In this document: positions 25,506 through 35,019 of the stretch, piece after piece
Layout: each line of letters opens with the position of its first letter
Numbering within the stretch: the stretch's first letter is position 1
Assembly: GCA_030019445.1 (NCBI GenBank)
Contig: JASEEU010000003.1
Location: forward strand, 124,001 to 188,000
Direction: 5' to 3'
DNA: 64,000 nucleotides
DNA from: Anaerosomatales bacterium
GTDB taxonomy: Bacteria > Actinomycetota > Coriobacteriia > Anaerosomatales > Anaerosomataceae
Made by a program: the position numbers and the translations under genes
Notes under the pieces: generated by a model
The model's input: only the letters and a program-made list of their open reading frames with translations
Told to the model about the DNA's origin: nothing
Database searches by the model: none

Positions 25506-26612
25506 CTACTCCCCGTAGACGCGCACGACGTTGTAGAGCGTGTCGCGCTCCACGGCCACGTGGCCGGTCTCCTCGATCATCGCCACGAGGTCCTCCTTGG
25601 AGAGGGCTTCGGGCGTCGTCGCGCCTGCCATGTGCGTGATGCGCTCCTCGACGACGGTCCCGTCGAGGTCGTCCACGCCGAAGGCGGTCGAGAGCTGCGC
25701 GACCTTCAGCCCCAGCATGATCCAGAACGCCTTGATGTGCGGGATGTTGTCGAGCATGAGGCGACCGATGGCGAGCGTCTTGAGGTCATCGAAGCCCGTG
25801 GTAGCGGGCAGGTCCGCGAGCTCCGTGTTGGCGGGATGGAACGCGAGCGGGATGAACGCCAGGAAGCCGCCGCTCGCATCCTGCTGTTCGCGCAGCCGGA
25901 TCATGTGATCGACGCGCTCCTCGACCGTCTCGATGTGGCCATACAGCATGGTGCAGTTGGTGGCGATGCCGAGCGCGTGTGCCTCGCCGTGGATGCGCAG
26001 CCACACATCGCTCGACGTCTTCTTGTCCCACGCGGCGGCGCGCGTCCTGTCCGAGAAGATCTCGGCCCCGCCGCCGGGCAGCGCGTCGAGCCCGGCCTCC
26101 TTGAGGTCGGCGAGCACCTCGCGTGTGGTCTTGCCGCTGATGATCGCCATGTGCTCGATCTCCACGGCGGTGAACGCCTGCACGATGACGTGCTTGGGGG
26201 CGACCTCGCGGACCTTGCGCACCATGTCGACGTAGAACTCGTAGCTCCACTCCGGATGCAGGCCGCTCACGATGTGGATCTCGTACGCGCCGTCGGCGAC
26301 GCCTTCGCGCGTTGCCTCGACGATCGCATCCAGCGTCATCTCGTACGCGCCCTCTTCGCCCTCGCTGCGGGCGAACGCGCAGAACTTGCAGCGGTTGCGG
26401 CAGATGTTGGTGGGGTTGATGTGGCGATTCACCATGAAGTGCACGCGGTCGCCGTTCGTGGCGCGCCGCACGCGATCGGCCATCTGCGCGATGCCGAGAA
26501 GGTCGTTGCTCCGGTAGAGCGTCACTCCGTCCTCGCGGGTGAGGCGCTCGCCGGCCAGTACCTTCTCGGCGATGGGCTCCAGCGCGGGGTCGATGAGGTG
26601 GAATGGGTGCAT
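25506..26612 (-). CDS. mqnE: Aminofutalosine synthase MqnE (radical SAM)
   Basis: A 368-residue radical SAM enzyme. The motif is CRNRCKFCAF (CxxxCxxC) after INPTNI, then SGLHPEWSYEFYVDM, VQAFTAVEIEHMA, LPGGGAEIFSDRTR and ERITHMAGA. It adds an adenosyl radical to 3-enolpyruvylbenzoate to give aminofutalosine. ATG 26612 (MHPFHLIDP) is used; the frame is open upstream but encodes low-complexity sequence in the divergent promoter region. It is the first gene of the minus-strand menaquinone operon. Confidence 0.92.
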   Translation of the reverse strand: MHPFHLIDPALEPIAEKVLAGERLTREDGVTLYRSNDLLGIAQMADRVRRATNGDRVHFMVNRHINPTNICRNRCKFCAFARSEGEEGAYEMTLDAIVEATREGVADGAYEIHIVSGLHPEWSYEFYVDMVRKVREVAPKHVIVQAFTAVEIEHMAIISGKTTREVLADLKEAGLDALPGGGAEIFSDRTRAAAWDKKTSSDVWLRIHGEAHALGIATNCTMLYGHIETVEERVDHMIRLREQQDASGGFLAFIPLAFHPANTELADLPATTGFDDLKTLAIGRLMLDNIPHIKAFWIMLGLKVAQLSTAFGVDDLDGTVVEERITHMAGATTPEALSKEDLVAMIEETGHVAVERDTLYNVVRVYGE

Positions 26613-26632
26613 GATGTGGCTCCTGTCGGACG

Positions 26633-26652
26633 GGATGCCTCCTCGGGCATCC
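26633..26652 (-). promoter_or_regulatory. Inverted repeat just upstream of mqnE
   Basis: GGATGCC (26633-26639), a 6-nt spacer, and GGCATCC (26646-26652) form a perfect 7-bp repeat 20 bp before the mqnE start, extendable by a G-T and a C-G pair. It would form a hairpin in the mRNA leader or serve as an operator in the 194-bp divergent gap. Function unknown. Confidence 0.35.
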
Positions 26653-26806
26653 TGCGAGATTCTACCACCGGTCAGCGCCGACGAGACCGCGGTGTCGACC
26701 GTCGATGCCGGGCAGGTCGCGCCGCCCACGGCGTCCTGCCACGCGTCTCGGGGTATGAAGAACCCTGACAGTCCGGCGGCCGTCACGGCCGATGACGGAG
26801 GGAGCG

Positions 26807-27778
26807 ATGATGCGCAAGCTACGCGCGGGCGTGCTCGTGCTCGTGGTGGTCCTGGCGCTCGTCCTCGGAGGATGCGCGAACGGTGAGGACGGGTCACCGG
26901 ACGGCGACGGGACGGAAGCGAAGGGCCCCGTCTCGGTCGGCTCCAAGATCGACACAGAGGGTGGCGTCCTGGGGCAGATCATGATCGCGGTGCTCGAGGA
27001 CGACGGCTTCGAGGTCGTCGACAAGACGAAGACCGGGACCACCGAGGTCGTGCGCGCCGCGCTGACCTCGGGGGAGATCGATATGTACCCCGAATACACG
27101 GGTACGGCCATCACGCAGTTCTTCCCGGGTGAGGACATCGACCCGTCGGTGACCAAGGACGCGGACGCGTGCTACGACACCGTCAAGGAGCTCGACGCCG
27201 AGCTCAACGACATCGTCTGGCTCGATCGCTCCTCGGCCAACAACACGTGGGCCATCGCGATCCCGCGCTCGCTCGCCGAGGCCGAGGGGATAGCGACGCT
27301 CGCTGACTGGGCGGCGTACATCAACGACGGCGGCGAGGTGAAGCTCGTGGGTTCGCAGGAGTTCGTCGACCGCGAGGATGCCCTGCCCGCGTTCGAGCAG
27401 GCGTACGGCTTCGATCTCACCGACGAGCAGCTCATCATCTTGTCGGGTGGAGACACGGCGCAGACCGAGGCCGCTGCGGCGCAGGGCACCAACGGCGCCA
27501 ACGCCGCGATGGCGTACGGCACCGACGGCAGCCTTGCCGCGCTCGACCTCGTCGTCCTCGACGACCCGATGGGCGTGCAGCCGGTCTACCAGCCGGCGCC
27601 CACGGTGCGCGCCGAGGTCATGGATGCCTACCCGGAGATCGCTGACCTGCTCGGCCCGGTGTTCGCCGCGCTCGACCTCGAGACGCTGCAGGACCTCAAC
27701 GGCAAGGTCGCGGTGGAGGGCCAGGATCCTGCGTCGGTCGCGACCGACTGGCTGAGAGCGGAAGGGTTCATCGAGTAG
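26807..27778 (+). CDS. opuCC: Osmoprotectant ABC transporter substrate-binding lipoprotein
   Basis: A 323-residue OpuAC/OsmF-type binding protein for glycine betaine, choline or carnitine. The signal peptide ends in LGGC (lipobox, about residue 24). The mature part starts PVSVGSKIDTEGGVLGQIMIAVLEDDG and has MYPEYTGTAI, typical of this class. GGAGG at 26797-26801 supports ATG 26807 (or 26810). It is first in a four-gene operon with two permeases and an ATPase. Exact substrate not readable. Confidence 0.87.
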   Translation: MMRKLRAGVLVLVVVLALVLGGCANGEDGSPDGDGTEAKGPVSVGSKIDTEGGVLGQIMIAVLEDDGFEVVDKTKTGTTEVVRAALTSGEIDMYPEYTGTAITQFFPGEDIDPSVTKDADACYDTVKELDAELNDIVWLDRSSANNTWAIAIPRSLAEAEGIATLADWAAYINDGGEVKLVGSQEFVDREDALPAFEQAYGFDLTDEQLIILSGGDTAQTEAAAAQGTNGANAAMAYGTDGSLAALDLVVLDDPMGVQPVYQPAPTVRAEVMDAYPEIADLLGPVFAALDLETLQDLNGKVAVEGQDPASVATDWLRAEGFIE

Positions 27779-27779
27779 C

Positions 27780-29003
27780 GTGACCGACAGCACCGCTTCG
27801 CCGACGCGCTTCGACCGTGTCGCGCTCACCGGGGCGCTCGTGACCCTGGTGGGCGCGGCTGTGCTCCCGTTCGTCGAGCTTCGCGCGAACCGGCTCGTGC
27901 CGGGAAGCGGCCACAGCCTCGCCGCCGCCGGCCCCTGGGCGTTCGTCGTGTGGGGCGTGATCGCCCTCGCATTCGTGTCCGCGGTGGGCCCGAGCGCCAA
28001 GGCGCGGTCCGCGGCGTCCACCGCCGGCGCGTACGGGCTCGTGGCGGCGATCGCCTGGGCGCTCGGGGCGGCAGCGGAGGGCCTCCTTGCGGACATGTCC
28101 CCGGTCGCTCGTGTATCGGTGGGAGGCGGGGCATGGGTGATGCTCGTGGGCGCGGCGATCCTCGGCTTCGCCGGCGCCGAGGAGCGCTCCCGCTTCGTGG
28201 TGCGGCGCGCCGGGCCGGTCGTGCTGCTGGTGGTCGCCGTGGCCGGCGCCCTCGTCAGCGGAGGGCTCGACCGTATCTCCCTCGCGCGCGAGTTCGCCGT
28301 CCGGCAGGAACAGTTCGTCAGCCTCATCCTCGGCCACCTCGCGATCACCGGCGCCTCGCTCGCCGCGGGAGCGGCGATCGGCGTCCCGCTCGGCCTGCTC
28401 GCCGCCCGCAACCGGCGTGTGCGCGGGGTGGCGCTCGCGGTCACCGGCGTCATCGAGACCATCCCGAGTCTCGCGCTTCTCGGCCTGCTCGTCGTGCCGC
28501 TCGCCGCGCTCGGCGCCGCTGTGCCCTGGCTCCGCGATCTCGGGGTGCGTGGCATCGGGCCCGCACCGGGCTTCATCGCGCTGGCCCTCTACTCGCTGCT
28601 CCCCGTCGTCCGCAACACCTACGTAGGTCTCACGAGCGTCGACGCCGCCGCCATCGACGCCGGCCGGGGCATGGGCATGAGCCGCCGGCAGCTCCTCTTC
28701 CGGGTCGAGCTTCCGCTGGCTGCCCCGCTCGTGATGGAGGGCCTCCGGGTGGCGGCCGTGCTGCTCACCGGGATCGCCACGCTGACCGTCTTCGCGGGTG
28801 CGCGCACGCTCGGCATCCTCATCTTCGAGGGGCTCGGCCAGTTCGCGCCCGATCTGATCCTGCTCGGCGCCCTGCCGACCATCGCGCTGGCCGTGATCGC
28901 CGACATCGGCATGTCGGCGCTTGCCCGCGCCGTCACGCCACGCGGTGTCCGGGTGGCCGTACAGACGCCCGCTCCGACCTTCGCAGAGGAGGCCGCCGCA
29001 TGA
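27780..29003 (+). CDS. opuCB: Osmoprotectant ABC transporter permease with extra N-terminal membrane domain
   Basis: A 407-residue permease, against about 210-250 for a plain OpuCB. Residues about 1-165 hold four to five extra hydrophobic segments (VALTGALVTLVGAAVLPF, AFVVWGVIALAFVSAVG and others). The BinPDT-type permease domain follows (about 180-390) with IPSLALLGLLVVPL and the EAA-like loop DAAAIDAGRGMGMSRRQLL. It starts with GTG one base after the binding-protein stop and overlaps the ATPase gene by 4 bp. The role of the added helices is unknown. Confidence 0.87.
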   Translation: MTDSTASPTRFDRVALTGALVTLVGAAVLPFVELRANRLVPGSGHSLAAAGPWAFVVWGVIALAFVSAVGPSAKARSAASTAGAYGLVAAIAWALGAAAEGLLADMSPVARVSVGGGAWVMLVGAAILGFAGAEERSRFVVRRAGPVVLLVVAVAGALVSGGLDRISLAREFAVRQEQFVSLILGHLAITGASLAAGAAIGVPLGLLAARNRRVRGVALAVTGVIETIPSLALLGLLVVPLAALGAAVPWLRDLGVRGIGPAPGFIALALYSLLPVVRNTYVGLTSVDAAAIDAGRGMGMSRRQLLFRVELPLAAPLVMEGLRVAAVLLTGIATLTVFAGARTLGILIFEGLGQFAPDLILLGALPTIALAVIADIGMSALARAVTPRGVRVAVQTPAPTFAEEAAA

Positions 29004-30127
29004 TCCGTCTGGAGAACGTCACGAAGCGCTTCAGCGAGAAGACCGCCGTTGACGGCCTCACGCTCGAAGTGCCCGAAGGCGAGGTCTGCGTGCTCATCGG
29101 CCCGTCCGGCTGCGGCAAGACGACCACGCTGCGGATGGTCAACCGCCTCATCGAGCCGACCTCGGGGCGCATCCTCGTCAACGGTCGGGACGTGATGTCG
29201 ATGCGCCCAGAGGAGCTCCGTCGTGGGCTCGGCTACGTCATCCAGTCCATCGGCCTGTTCCCGCACCTGACGGTCGCGGAGAACATCGGCGTCGTGCCGA
29301 GGTTGCTGGGTTGGGAGAAGCCGCGCATCGCCGACCGCGCGCGCGAACTGCTCTCCCTCGTCGGGCTCGAGCCGGACTCCTACCTCCGCGCGTACCCGCG
29401 TCAGCTCTCCGGCGGCGAGGCGCAGCGTGTGGGCGTGGCCCGGGCGCTCGCGGCCGACCCGCCCGTGCTGCTGATGGACGAACCGTTCGGCGCCGTGGAC
29501 CCGCTCAACCGCGAGCGGCTGCAGGCGGAGTTCGGACGCATCCAGCGAGAGCTGCACAAGACCGTCGTGTTCGTGACCCACGACATCGACGAGGCGATCC
29601 GCCTTGCCGACCGCGTCGCGATCATGCGCGACGGTCGCCTGCAGCAGTACGACACGCCGGAGAACGTGCTGAACCGGCCGGCCAACAAGTTCGTGCACGA
29701 CTTCGTCGGCGCCGACCGGGCGCTCAAGCGGCTCGTACGCATCAAGGTCACCGAGGTGATGCGGCCGGCCCCGCAGGCGGCGATCGACGACGCGCCCGAG
29801 GCGATGCGGGAGCGCGCCGGGGCGGGGCGCTTCGTCTACCTCACCGACGATGAGGGTCGCCTGGCGGGATGGCTCGACACCGACGACATCCGTGACGACG
29901 CTGTCGCCGACGCCATCACGACCGTCGATCGGCTGCAGGCGACGGTCGCCCGGGATGCGAGCCTGCGGGACGCGCTGTCGCGCATGCTCGGTCTCGGCTT
30001 CCGGAGCATCGCCGTGACCGATGACGAGGGTCGGATCATGGGCGAGGTCACGTTCGCTGCCATCGAGGCCGTCATGTCAGAGGCCGAGGAGCACCGCGGT
30101 CCTACGGCCGACGGGGAGGGCGCGTGA
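29000..30127 (+). CDS. opuCA: Osmoprotectant ABC transporter ATPase with CBS domains
   Basis: A 375-residue ProV/OpuCA-type ATPase. Walker A GPSGCGKTT (about 35-43), signature LSGGEAQRVGVARAL, Walker B VLLMDEPFGAVDPLNR, then two C-terminal CBS-type segments (about 250-365; VYLTDDEGRLAGWLD and IAVTDDEGRIMGEVT). In OpuA-type transporters these sense ionic strength or c-di-AMP. ATG 29000 overlaps the permease stop. It powers both permeases flanking it. Confidence 0.92.
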   Translation: MIRLENVTKRFSEKTAVDGLTLEVPEGEVCVLIGPSGCGKTTTLRMVNRLIEPTSGRILVNGRDVMSMRPEELRRGLGYVIQSIGLFPHLTVAENIGVVPRLLGWEKPRIADRARELLSLVGLEPDSYLRAYPRQLSGGEAQRVGVARALAADPPVLLMDEPFGAVDPLNRERLQAEFGRIQRELHKTVVFVTHDIDEAIRLADRVAIMRDGRLQQYDTPENVLNRPANKFVHDFVGADRALKRLVRIKVTEVMRPAPQAAIDDAPEAMRERAGAGRFVYLTDDEGRLAGWLDTDDIRDDAVADAITTVDRLQATVARDASLRDALSRMLGLGFRSIAVTDDEGRIMGEVTFAAIEAVMSEAEEHRGPTADGEGA

Positions 30128-30867
30128 AGCATCCGACGCGCATACGCTGGGCTGTCATCGCAGTGGCTCTCGTCGGGTTCGCGCTGCTCGTCAGCGCTGA
30201 AGGGATGTGGCGGGACCTGCTCGGCGCGCTGTTCCCCGACTACCGGACGGTCGTGCACCCGCGGGGAACGCTCGTGGACTTCACGCTCGAGCACCTGGCG
30301 CTCGTCGGCGTGTCGAGCGCGCTCACCATCGCGGTGGGCGTCCCGCTCGGGATCTGGGTCACCCGGCGCAGCGGGCGTGAGTTCCGTCCGCTCGTCTCGG
30401 CCGGTGTCGACCTCGGTCAGACGTTCCCTCCGGTCGCGGTGCTCGCGCTCGCGATGCCGGTGCTCGGTTTCGGGTTCTGGCCAACGATCGTCGCCCTCTT
30501 CCTGTACGGCCTCTTCCCCGTCGTGAGCGGCACGATCGCGGGGATCGAGTCAGTGCCGCCTGCGGTGACCGAAGCCGCGGTCGGTATGGGCATGAGCCGC
30601 TGGCAGGTGCTGGCGCGCGTCGAGCTGCCGCTCGCGGCACGCGTGATCATGGCGGGCGTACGCACGTCGGTGGCGATCAACATCGGCACGGCCACGGTCG
30701 GCGCCGCGATAGGCACGGGCGGCCTGGGCGTCCCGATCATCGGCGGGTTGGCCGTGCAGAACATGGCCTACGTCCTCCAGGGCGCGATCCCGGCGGCGTT
30801 GCTCGCGGTGCTCGCCGACGCGCTGCTCGCGCAGGCCGAGGAGGGACTCGGCGTCGCGACGGGATAG
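30124..30867 (+). CDS. opuCD: Osmoprotectant ABC transporter permease
   Basis: A 247-residue permease with about six helices. It has the domain core LVSAGVDLGQTFPPVAVLALAMPVLGFG and the EAA-type loop VTEAAVGMGMSRWQVLARVELPLAARVIM. GTG 30124 overlaps the ATPase stop by 4 bp. It pairs with the longer permease upstream. It ends the operon; tilS begins about 45 bp later. Confidence 0.9.
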   Translation: MKHPTRIRWAVIAVALVGFALLVSAEGMWRDLLGALFPDYRTVVHPRGTLVDFTLEHLALVGVSSALTIAVGVPLGIWVTRRSGREFRPLVSAGVDLGQTFPPVAVLALAMPVLGFGFWPTIVALFLYGLFPVVSGTIAGIESVPPAVTEAAVGMGMSRWQVLARVELPLAARVIMAGVRTSVAINIGTATVGAAIGTGGLGVPIIGGLAVQNMAYVLQGAIPAALLAVLADALLAQAEEGLGVATG

Positions 30868-30912
30868 CCCGTGCGCGTTGCGCGCCCGGCGCTCTCGACC
30901 TACTCTCGCTCT

Positions 30913-32313
30913 ATGCCAGCGTTGCCCGACATCGCGCGCGTCACCGTCGCCGAGCATGCCCTGCTTCCCCCGGGATCGGTCGTGCTCGCGATGGTCTCGG
31001 GTGGAGCCGACAGCGTGGCGTTGCTCTCGCTGCTCGCGAGCGGCGACCTCGGCCGGGTCGAGGACCTCTCGGTCCTGCATGTGGACCACATGCTGCGCGA
31101 TGACGATTCCGCGGCCGACGCGGTGTTCGTGCGCGAGCTCTGCGATGAGCTCGGCGTGGCGTGCACCGTCGTGCGGTACGACGTCGCGGCGTACGCGGCC
31201 GAGGAAGGACTCAACCTCGAGGACGCAGGGCGCCGGATCCGTTACCGGTTCTCCACGAGCGAGCTCGACGCGCGGTGCGTCCGTCTCGGCGTCTCTCCTC
31301 TGCGCGGTCGGATCGCCGTCGCGCACACGCTCGACGACCGGCTCGAGACGTTCCTGATGCGCCTCGCCGCGGGCAGCGGGGCAAGGGGGCTGCGGGCGAT
31401 CGCGTACGCGCGCGACCGCATCGTGCGGCCGTTGCTGGACGCCCGCCGCGCCGACGTGGAGGACTACCTGCGCGCGCTCGGCCGGACGTGGCGCGACGAC
31501 GCCACGAACGCCGACACCGCACGTTCACGCGCCTGGGTGCGCCACGAGCTCCTCCCGCTGCTCGAGTCGCGCAACCCGCGCTTCACCGACGCGCTGACGC
31601 GGACGATCGGCATCCTGTCCGAGGAGGACGAGCTGCTCGCCGAGATGGCCGAGGCGTTCGCCCGGGACTTCGCATACCGGGAGCGCGGCCGCCTGTGCTT
31701 CCGGCGCGACCTGATGGCGACCCTGTCGCGGCCGATGGCCCGGCGTACCGTGCGAGCGGCGCTCTTCTCGGCCTTCCCTCAGGCGTCCCGCATCGAGTTC
31801 GAGCACGTGGAGGCGGTCGTGGACGGCATGACGGCAGACGGCTTCGCCCGGGACCTGCCGTTCGGTCTGCAGGCACGAGCCGAGTACGGTACACTCGTTG
31901 TCTCCCGCAGGGGGGACGAGCCGACGCCGATCGAGCCGTGTCCGCTCGACGTTCCTGGTACCTGTGACCTGGGCGCTTCGGGCAGGGTCGAGGCGCGGCT
32001 CGTGGCATCGGAGGCTGTGTGCGACGACCCGCTGCGCGCGTACGCGGACGCCCGTGCCATCGCCGGCCCGCTCGTCGTGGACCGGTGTCGCGAAGGCGAC
32101 AGGATGCGACCGTTCGGCATGCACGGCACCAGGAAGCTGTCCGACCTGTTCACGGATGTGAAGGTGCCGAAGTCCGAACGCGCGACGACGCCGGTCGTGC
32201 GATGCGGCGAAGCGATCGTGTGGGTCGCCGGGGTGCGCGCGTCGGAGGACTTCCGGGTCCGCGCCGACGCGTCCGCCGCGGTGGAGCTCATTTGGCATAG
32301 GGAACAACAGTAG
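30913..32313 (+). CDS. tilS: tRNA(Ile)-lysidine synthetase TilS
   Basis: A 466-residue N-type ATP pyrophosphatase that adds lysine to C34 of tRNA-Ile(CAU), switching it to read AUA. PP-loop SGGADSVAL (about 29-37), HVDHMLRDD, and [24 protein letters not shown] (the HTxDD motif). The C-terminal tRNA-binding domain has [22 protein letters not shown] 30913 is used; an in-frame GTG at 30871 would add 14 residues, and neither has a strong ribosome site. The tilS-hpt-ftsH order is a classic bacterial block. Confidence 0.93.
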   Translation: MPALPDIARVTVAEHALLPPGSVVLAMVSGGADSVALLSLLASGDLGRVEDLSVLHVDHMLRDDDSAADAVFVRELCDELGVACTVVRYDVAAYAAEEGLNLEDAGRRIRYRFSTSELDARCVRLGVSPLRGRIAVAHTLDDRLETFLMRLAAGSGARGLRAIAYARDRIVRPLLDARRADVEDYLRALGRTWRDDATNADTARSRAWVRHELLPLLESRNPRFTDALTRTIGILSEEDELLAEMAEAFARDFAYRERGRLCFRRDLMATLSRPMARRTVRAALFSAFPQASRIEFEHVEAVVDGMTADGFARDLPFGLQARAEYGTLVVSRRGDEPTPIEPCPLDVPGTCDLGASGRVEARLVASEAVCDDPLRAYADARAIAGPLVVDRCREGDRMRPFGMHGTRKLSDLFTDVKVPKSERATTPVVRCGEAIVWVAGVRASEDFRVRADASAAVELIWHREQQ

Positions 32314-32351
32314 GGAGGCCCGCGGGCCGAAGACCGGAAAGGCGGGAACGG

Positions 32352-32891
32352 ATGCACCCGGATGTCGAGCGCATCGTCCTTACCGAGGAGGACATCCAGC
32401 GACGCGTGCACGAGCTCGGCGCACAGATCGCGGCCGACTACGACGGACGTTCCTTGTTGCTGGTGGCCGTCTTGCGCGGCGCCGCGCTGTTCGTCGCCGA
32501 CCTCGCCCGGGCGATCGACGGTCCCGTGGAGATCGACTTCATGGCCGTCTCGTCGTACGGATCGTCGACCAAGTCGTCGGGCGTGGTGCGCATCCTGAAG
32601 GACCTCGATGAGACGATCAGCGACCGTGACGTTCTCGTCATCGAGGACATCCTGGACACGGGTCTCACGCTCAAGTACCTCCTGCGCAACCTCGCTTCGC
32701 GCAAGCCGCGCAGCCTTGAGGTATGCACTTTGCTGTCTAAGGAAGGCAAGCAGCGCGTGCCGATCGATTGCCGGTACATCGGCTTCGAGATCCCGGACGA
32801 GTTCGTTGTCGGTTATGGATTGGACTACGCCGAGCGCTACCGTAATCTCCCGTACATCGGCGTCTTGAGACCGGCGGTCTACCTGTCGTAG
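32352..32891 (+). CDS. hpt: Hypoxanthine phosphoribosyltransferase
   Basis: A 179-residue purine salvage enzyme making IMP/GMP from hypoxanthine/guanine and PRPP. PRPP motif [17 protein letters not shown] (about 97-113), [22 protein letters not shown] near the N-terminus, and the C-terminal [22 protein letters not shown] base-binding segment. GGAAAGGCGGGAACGG precedes ATG 32352. It follows tilS by 38 bp and precedes ftsH, the conserved order. Confidence 0.93.
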   Translation: MHPDVERIVLTEEDIQRRVHELGAQIAADYDGRSLLLVAVLRGAALFVADLARAIDGPVEIDFMAVSSYGSSTKSSGVVRILKDLDETISDRDVLVIEDILDTGLTLKYLLRNLASRKPRSLEVCTLLSKEGKQRVPIDCRYIGFEIPDEFVVGYGLDYAERYRNLPYIGVLRPAVYLS

Positions 32892-32903
32892 CCCGCCCAA
32901 GGG

Positions 32904-34895
32904 GTGAACGTCTTGAACAAGAACTTGAGGACCGCGATCCTCTACCTTCTGCTCATCGCTGCGGCGCTCTTCTTCGTGGCGAACAGCTTCGATGCGCAGT
33001 CGCAGACGGTCGAGCTGGCGTCCAGCGACTTCGTCGGCGCATTGAAGGACGGGCGCGTGGTGAGCGCCGAGGTCTTCGTGCGCAACAAAGAGGTGCAGGG
33101 ATCGTTCTATCCCGATGACGCCGCGCAGTCCGAGGGTGAGCCGTCAGACTACGTGACGACCTACCTGAGCGACGACAACATCACCGAGCTCCTGCAGGAG
33201 AACGAGCCCATCGAAGGCTACACGGTCAACACCGCCGACCAGTCGGCGTGGGCGAACATCCTCATCCAGCTCATCCCCGTGGTGCTCATCGTCGGCATCA
33301 TGTTCTTCTTCATCAACCAGATGCAGGGATCGAACTCCAAGGTGATGTCGTTCGGCAAGGCGAAGGCGCGGCGCGTGACGCGCGACCAGCCGCGCATCAC
33401 TTTCAAGGATGTCGCAGGCGTCGACGAGGCCGTGGAGGAGCTGCAGGAGATCAAGGAGTTCCTGGCGAACCCCGGCAAGTTCCAGGCGCTCGGCGCCAAG
33501 ATCCCCAAGGGCGTGCTGCTCGTCGGCCCTCCGGGCACCGGCAAGACGCTGCTCGCGCGCGCCGTCGCGGGCGAGGCGGGCGTGCCGTTCTTCTCGATCT
33601 CGGGCTCGGATTTCGTCGAGATGTTCGTCGGCGTCGGCGCAAGCCGCGTTCGGGACCTGTTCGAGCAGGCGAAGGCCGCGTCTCCCTGCATCGTCTTCAT
33701 CGACGAGCTCGACGCCGTCGGCCGCATGCGCGGAGCCGGACTCGGCGGCGGGCATGACGAGCGTGAGCAGACGCTCAATCAGCTGCTCGTGGAGATGGAC
33801 GGCTTCGACATCAAGGACAACGTCATCATCATGGCGGCCACCAACCGTCCGGACGTGCTGGACCAGGCGCTGCTGCGTCCCGGCCGTTTCGACCGGCAGA
33901 TCGTCGTGGACCGGCCGGACCTCAAGGGGCGCGCCGAGATCCTGCGTATCCACACCAAGGGCAAGCCGGTCTCGGCGGATGTCGACCTTGAGGTACTGGC
34001 GCGTCGGACGCCGGGCTTCACCGGCGCCGACCTGGCGAACCTCGTGAACGAGGCGGCGCTGCTCGCCGCCCGTCACGGCAAGAAGGAAGTCGAGATGTAC
34101 GAGCTCGAGGAGGCGATCGAGCGCGTCATCGCCGGGCCCGAGCGCAAGAGCCGCATCATCTCCGAGAAGGAGAAGCGCGTGATCGCCTATCACGAGGCGG
34201 GACACGCGCTCGTCGGGCACGTCCTGCCCAACACCGACCCCATCCACAAGATCAGCATCATCTCTCGCGGACGGGCGCTCGGATACACGCTGGCGCTGCC
34301 GACCGAGGACAAGTTCCTCAACGCGCGGGGCGAGATGCTGGACGAGATCGCGATGATGCTCGGCGGTCGCGTGGCCGAGGAGATCGCTATCGGCGACATC
34401 ACGACGGGCGCCAGCAACGATATCGAGCGTGCCACCAAGATGGCCCGCCAGATGGTCACGCGGTGGGGCATGTCGGACAAGCTCGGACCCATGACGCTCG
34501 GCGAGGACCAGCACGAGGTCTTTCTCGGCAGGGACTTCTCGTCGACGCCCAACTACAGCCAGGAGATCGCGTACGAGATCGACAAGGAAGTCCGTCGGAT
34601 CATCGATGAGGCGTACGACGTCGCGCACAAGATCCTGACCGAGCAGCGCGAACAGCTGGACCTCATGGCCGATGTCCTGGTCGAGCGCGAGACGATCGAT
34701 CGCGACGAGTTGACGGCGCTGCTCGAAGGCCGGTGGGACGCGTATCTCGAGGATGAGAAGCGGCGCGCGGCCGAGGAAGCGAAGAAGGGCAAGAAGAAGG
34801 ACCGACGCGCGGCGGCCGAAGAAGCGGACGACCGACCGCGCGTGGAACTCCCCGCCGACTCCCCGAGCGGCCAGGGAGGCGTCGCCCCCGCGTAG
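32904..34895 (+). CDS. ftsH: ATP-dependent zinc metalloprotease FtsH
   Basis: A 663-residue membrane AAA protease. Two N-terminal helices (about 12-28 and 115-133) flank an extracytoplasmic domain. The AAA module has Walker A GPPGTGKT, Walker [13 protein letters not shown] and the second-region [19 protein letters not shown]. The zinc site is HEAGH with a downstream acidic ligand. The C-terminal tail is Lys/Ala-rich ([12 protein letters not shown]). It degrades misfolded membrane proteins and short-lived regulators. GTG 32904 is taken as start. A hairpin terminator follows the stop. Confidence 0.95.
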   Translation: MNVLNKNLRTAILYLLLIAAALFFVANSFDAQSQTVELASSDFVGALKDGRVVSAEVFVRNKEVQGSFYPDDAAQSEGEPSDYVTTYLSDDNITELLQENEPIEGYTVNTADQSAWANILIQLIPVVLIVGIMFFFINQMQGSNSKVMSFGKAKARRVTRDQPRITFKDVAGVDEAVEELQEIKEFLANPGKFQALGAKIPKGVLLVGPPGTGKTLLARAVAGEAGVPFFSISGSDFVEMFVGVGASRVRDLFEQAKAASPCIVFIDELDAVGRMRGAGLGGGHDEREQTLNQLLVEMDGFDIKDNVIIMAATNRPDVLDQALLRPGRFDRQIVVDRPDLKGRAEILRIHTKGKPVSADVDLEVLARRTPGFTGADLANLVNEAALLAARHGKKEVEMYELEEAIERVIAGPERKSRIISEKEKRVIAYHEAGHALVGHVLPNTDPIHKISIISRGRALGYTLALPTEDKFLNARGEMLDEIAMMLGGRVAEEIAIGDITTGASNDIERATKMARQMVTRWGMSDKLGPMTLGEDQHEVFLGRDFSSTPNYSQEIAYEIDKEVRRIIDEAYDVAHKILTEQREQLDLMADVLVERETIDRDELTALLEGRWDAYLEDEKRRAAEEAKKGKKKDRRAAAEEADDRPRVELPADSPSGQGGVAPA

Positions 34896-34920
34896 CGCGC
34901 GTGGCAACAGTAGATCGATG

Positions 34921-34946
34921 AAGGCGTCGCCCGGTGGCGGCGCCTT
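34921..34946 (+). terminator. Hairpin terminator after ftsH
   Basis: AAGGCGTCGCC (34921-34931), loop CGGT, GGCGGCGCCTT (34936-34946): 11 bp with one G-T pair, 26 bp after the ftsH stop. It ends in CCTTCTGCGT like the terminator at 9398-9428. No T-run. Confidence 0.7.
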
Positions 34947-35019
34947 CTGCGTCCCGTGTGACCCGGACACCCTACGGGTAGAAACGACGTGTTCACCACG
35001 ACGCCATGAGGGGAGCGTC

